A DNA stretch of 64,000 bases. Origin: Gammaproteobacteria bacterium (GTDB lineage: Bacteria; Pseudomonadota; Gammaproteobacteria; Eutrophobiales; Eutrophobiaceae). Below are positions 61,336 to 64,000 of this stretch, piece by piece. The notes beneath the pieces are model-generated. The model was not told the origin of the DNA. It searched no databases and saw only the letters and a list, made by a program, of their open reading frames with translations. Made by a program: the position numbers and the translations under genes. The first letter of the stretch is position 1; every line of letters begins with the position of its first letter. The stretch is taken from NCBI GenBank assembly GCA_004297165.1, contig SCUJ01000006.1, forward strand, positions 1,302,464-1,366,463. Reading direction: 5' to 3'.

Positions 61336-62349
61336 ATGGAACATGAAGTAGCCTGGCATTTCCCCGTTATCTGGTATCTCTACCTGGCCGGCCTCGGCGC
61401 CGGAGCCGTGGTGGTGGCGGCTTTCGCCTTCCTCGGCAACATGAAACAGACCAGCGAGCACTACCACTATTCGCGCATGGCCCGCTATGGCGCCGTGCTT
61501 GGTCCCATCCCGCTGATTGTCGGCGTCTCGTTGTTGATCTTCGAACTGGGACAGCCTTCGCGCCCCTTGAATCTGTATAAGGTGATCAACCTCTCCCCCA
61601 TGAGCATCGGGTCATGGTTCCTGCTGTTCTTCATCATCACCAGCATAATCTACGCGATCACCTTCATGCTGCCCGCGTTCACCGGCCATGAGCGGCTCAG
61701 GAAGACCATAGGCAACTTGCAGCATGCGTTGTCTCTTCTCAACATCCCATTGGGTCTCGGTGTCGCGATTTACACCGGCGTTTTGCTGGGGGCCATGCCG
61801 TCCCGGCCATTGTGGAATTCTCCCATCCTGGCCCTGCTGTTCATGATCTCCGCGTTATCGACCGGTATCGCCGCGATCATCATCACCCGCGTCGTCTGCC
61901 ATCGCAAGGCGGCAGACGCGTTGCCGGATCGGCGGCTGCGGCCCCACGGGCGCCGGATGAGTTCCAAACGGCCGGGACGCCGCTATCACGAGACCGGCTA
62001 TCTGCTCGCCACCACGGACCTGATCCTGATCTGTCTCGAACTGATTGCGATCTTCCTCTTCATCATGTTTGCCCATCTGACTGTGGGCAACCTCAAATAT
62101 GCAATAGCCGTGATCCTGCCGGGCGGCGCCATGGCGGACACCTTCTGGATCGGGGTTATTCTTATAGGTCTGGTCCTGCCGGCGATAGTGGAGTTATATG
62201 CGGTATTCCCCCGCCTGATCTACAACGTCCCCTTCGTTGCCCACCGCAGCGTCGAGTTCCTGGTCGCGCTCGCGGTCCTCATCGGCGGCTTCATGTTGCG
62301 CTACGTGATCGTCATTGCGGGTCAGATCACCGGGCCGATGGGCATCTAA
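61336..62349 (+). CDS. NrfD/PsrC-family membrane quinone-interacting subunit
   Basis: 337 residues with about eight membrane helices (first at 10-33; last near 310-330). The start WHFPVIWYLYLAGLGAGAVV is the NrfD/PsrC signature; ELGQPSRPLNLYKV is the quinone-site loop of the family. A cytoplasmic or periplasmic basic loop (RRLRPHGRRMSSKRPGRR) interrupts helices 5 and 6 and is longer than usual. It anchors the iron-sulfur and molybdenum subunits and exchanges electrons with quinone. Located between their genes. Confidence 0.92.
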   Translation: MEHEVAWHFPVIWYLYLAGLGAGAVVVAAFAFLGNMKQTSEHYHYSRMARYGAVLGPIPLIVGVSLLIFELGQPSRPLNLYKVINLSPMSIGSWFLLFFIITSIIYAITFMLPAFTGHERLRKTIGNLQHALSLLNIPLGLGVAIYTGVLLGAMPSRPLWNSPILALLFMISALSTGIAAIIITRVVCHRKAADALPDRRLRPHGRRMSSKRPGRRYHETGYLLATTDLILICLELIAIFLFIMFAHLTVGNLKYAIAVILPGGAMADTFWIGVILIGLVLPAIVELYAVFPRLIYNVPFVAHRSVEFLVALAVLIGGFMLRYVIVIAGQITGPMGI

Positions 62350-62363
62350 GCGCGGGAGGCTCC

Positions 62364-64000
62364 ATGCTGAACAGACGAAAATTCCTGAAACTCGGCGGTC
62401 TCGGCGCCCTCGGGGCGCAGGCCCTGCCAAGCCCCGAGGCGCGGGCGGATTCGGCGCAACTAAAATCGGGCGGAGAGGCCTATAACTATCTCAGCGGCAC
62501 AGCCCTTGAAGGCGTGCCCACCGCGTGTTGCCAGTGTGCGAGCCGCTGCGCCGCCATCGCCTACCGGGACAGCGGCTTCGTGGTCAAGGTGGAGGGGCAG
62601 CCGGAATCGCCCAGGACGCAGGGCAAAGTGTGCGCAAAAGGCCAGGCATCCCATACCCAGGTCTACGATCCGGATCGCATACTCAAACCGCTCAAACGCA
62701 GCGGTCCGCGCGGGTCCGGACAATGGGAGCAAATCGCATGGGACAGCGCGCTTGCGGACCTGACTACACGCCTGAAGCAGTTGCGTGACGCGGGCACGCC
62801 GGAAAAGTTAATGTTCCATCACGGCTGGATCTCCGCAGGCGCGGATGCCTTGATCAACAAGACCTTCCTGCCGCTCTTCGGCACAGCCACCATCGCCGAC
62901 AACTCCTGTCTGGGCCAGAGCGCGCGGATCACCGCCCACGACCTGACTTGGGGTGGATTCGAGGACAGTTGGGATTTTGACAATACGCGCTATGTGCTCA
63001 ATTTCGGCAGCAATGTCATGGAGGCCCACACCAATCACGTCGCCCTCTCCCGCCGCCTGTCCTTCGCCCTGACAGACCGCAACGTGAAAATGGTGACCTT
63101 CGATGTGCGCCTGTCCAACACGGCGGCCAAGTCCAACGTCTGGTTCCAGATCCGGCCGGGCGCGGACGCGGCCGTGGTGCTGGCGATGTGTCATGTGGTC
63201 ATCGCCGAGGGACTTTACCGCGGCGCCGGCGAGGAATTTCTGGCCTATTGTCTCACCAGCCCCGATTACCGGGCGACGACGGAACAGAAGGTCGCGGACC
63301 TCACCGCGCACCTCGCGGACTTCACCCCGGAATGGGCGGAGGAGATCAGCGGGGTCGCCGCCGCCGATATCCGCAATGTCGCAATCGAATTCGCCAACGC
63401 CCGTCCCGGTTGCATCATCAGCTCGCGCGGCGCCACCGCGCACTACAACGGCGTGGACACGGAACGGGCGATCCAGATGCTGGCGGCGCTTACGGGCAAT
63501 ATCGATATACCGGGTGGACGCTGTCCGGGCGTGAAACCTGACTGGCAATTTCCGCAGCCGGAATCCGTCCCTCCCTCGGCAAAGGCTCTGAACATACTCA
63601 GTGGCGTCCCCGGTCAGGTCGCGCTTCCCATTCACGGCGTGGGGCAGCAGGTGCTGCGGATGATCCGCGAGACTGACTCGTCAGGTCGCCCGGAGATTTA
63701 TCTCTGGTACAACTACAACCCGGTCTTCTCGAACGGCAATTGCCGGGAAAACAGCGAGATCCTCAAGGATGAATCGCTCATCCCCTTCACCGTCGCCGTA
63801 ACGCCCTTCTATGACGAATCCGCGGCGCTCGCCGATCTCATCCTCCCGGATGCGACCTGGCTGGAGACCTTCGATTTCGAGACCGGCATTTCGCCGACCC
63901 AGGTCCCGGAATATTACATCCGCCAGCCGGTTGTCCCACCGCAAGGCGAGTCGCGAGACTTCAAGGATGTCTGTTGCGACCTGGCCGCGCGTCTGGATTT
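62364..64000 (+). CDS. Tat-exported molybdopterin oxidoreductase catalytic subunit (partial, 3' end outside window)
   Basis: About 545 residues visible from the ATG at 62364, with GGGAGG upstream. A twin-arginine signal (NRRKFLKLGG) is followed by the [4Fe-4S] motif with Cys55, Cys58, Cys62 and Cys90 (CX2CX3CX27C). The probable molybdenum ligand is Cys182 in ADNSCLGQSAR, as in the Psr/Phs/Arr/Nap groups and not Ser (DmsA) or Asp (NarG). Other family landmarks are YNYNPVFSNGN and the LILPDATWLE segment. It is the active subunit of the cluster; polysulfide, thiosulfate, arsenic species or an organic compound are all possible. The direction of electron flow cannot be told. Confidence 0.9.
   Translation, partial: MLNRRKFLKLGGLGALGAQALPSPEARADSAQLKSGGEAYNYLSGTALEGVPTACCQCASRCAAIAYRDSGFVVKVEGQPESPRTQGKVCAKGQASHTQVYDPDRILKPLKRSGPRGSGQWEQIAWDSALADLTTRLKQLRDAGTPEKLMFHHGWISAGADALINKTFLPLFGTATIADNSCLGQSARITAHDLTWGGFEDSWDFDNTRYVLNFGSNVMEAHTNHVALSRRLSFALTDRNVKMVTFDVRLSNTAAKSNVWFQIRPGADAAVVLAMCHVVIAEGLYRGAGEEFLAYCLTSPDYRATTEQKVADLTAHLADFTPEWAEEISGVAAADIRNVAIEFANARPGCIISSRGATAHYNGVDTERAIQMLAALTGNIDIPGGRCPGVKPDWQFPQPESVPPSAKALNILSGVPGQVALPIHGVGQQVLRMIRETDSSGRPEIYLWYNYNPVFSNGNCRENSEILKDESLIPFTVAVTPFYDESAALADLILPDATWLETFDFETGISPTQVPEYYIRQPVVPPQGESRDFKDVCCDLAARLD

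Overview
The window looks like chromosomal DNA of a GC-rich, Gram-negative bacterium of the Pseudomonadota. Gammaproteobacteria is most likely, because the cytochrome c maturation genes form one unbroken ccmABCDEFGHI run; in alphaproteobacteria these genes are usually split. A TonB-dependent receptor, several lipoproteins, PQQ-type periplasmic dehydrogenases, multiheme cytochromes and Tat-exported subunits all indicate a diderm respirer with a busy periplasm. I recognised no rRNA, tRNA or CRISPR array.

Positions 1-15.8 kb hold a periplasmic oxidation/catabolism block: three PQQ-type beta-propeller proteins (two fused to an N-terminal cytochrome c domain), an iron-sulfur flavoprotein, a hotdog thioesterase, a TrpB2-type PLP enzyme, a TonB-dependent receptor, an NTF2/SnoaL-like protein with an MFS transporter, and a lipoprotein plus small cytochrome c pair. 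An output-less multi-PAS protein sits inside it.

Positions 16-41.8 kb are dominated by signalling: a membrane diguanylate cyclase translationally coupled to an EAL protein, several multi-PAS histidine kinases, stand-alone receivers, a NarL-type regulator, a PAS-GGDEF-EAL protein and three membrane kinases in a row. A GST-like protein and heme A synthase (ctaA) interrupt this block. An S9-peptidase-like protein that has lost its catalytic serine follows.

Positions 44.1-52 kb are the ccm operon, headed by an OmpR-type response regulator that overlaps ccmA. A hybrid kinase is divergently oriented next to it. The operon would mature the many c-type cytochromes of this window.

Positions 54.7-64 kb are the most striking part: a pseudo-receiver, then a dihaem EB_dh-like cytochrome, a DmsE/MtrA-type decahaem cytochrome, an MtrB/PioB-type porin, a tetrahaem NapC-like protein with an acidic tail, a four-cluster ferredoxin, an NrfD/PsrC-type membrane protein and a Tat-exported molybdopterin oxidoreductase that runs off the window. 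Together they look like an outer-membrane electron conduit wired to a Psr/Phs-type molybdoenzyme and to two different quinone-interacting proteins.

The intergenic spaces are heavily colonised by short palindromic and tandem repeats. In several places these repeats appear to have entered coding sequence: an in-frame insertion in a kinase, repeat-derived stop codons, and a ccmH start codon inside a palindrome.
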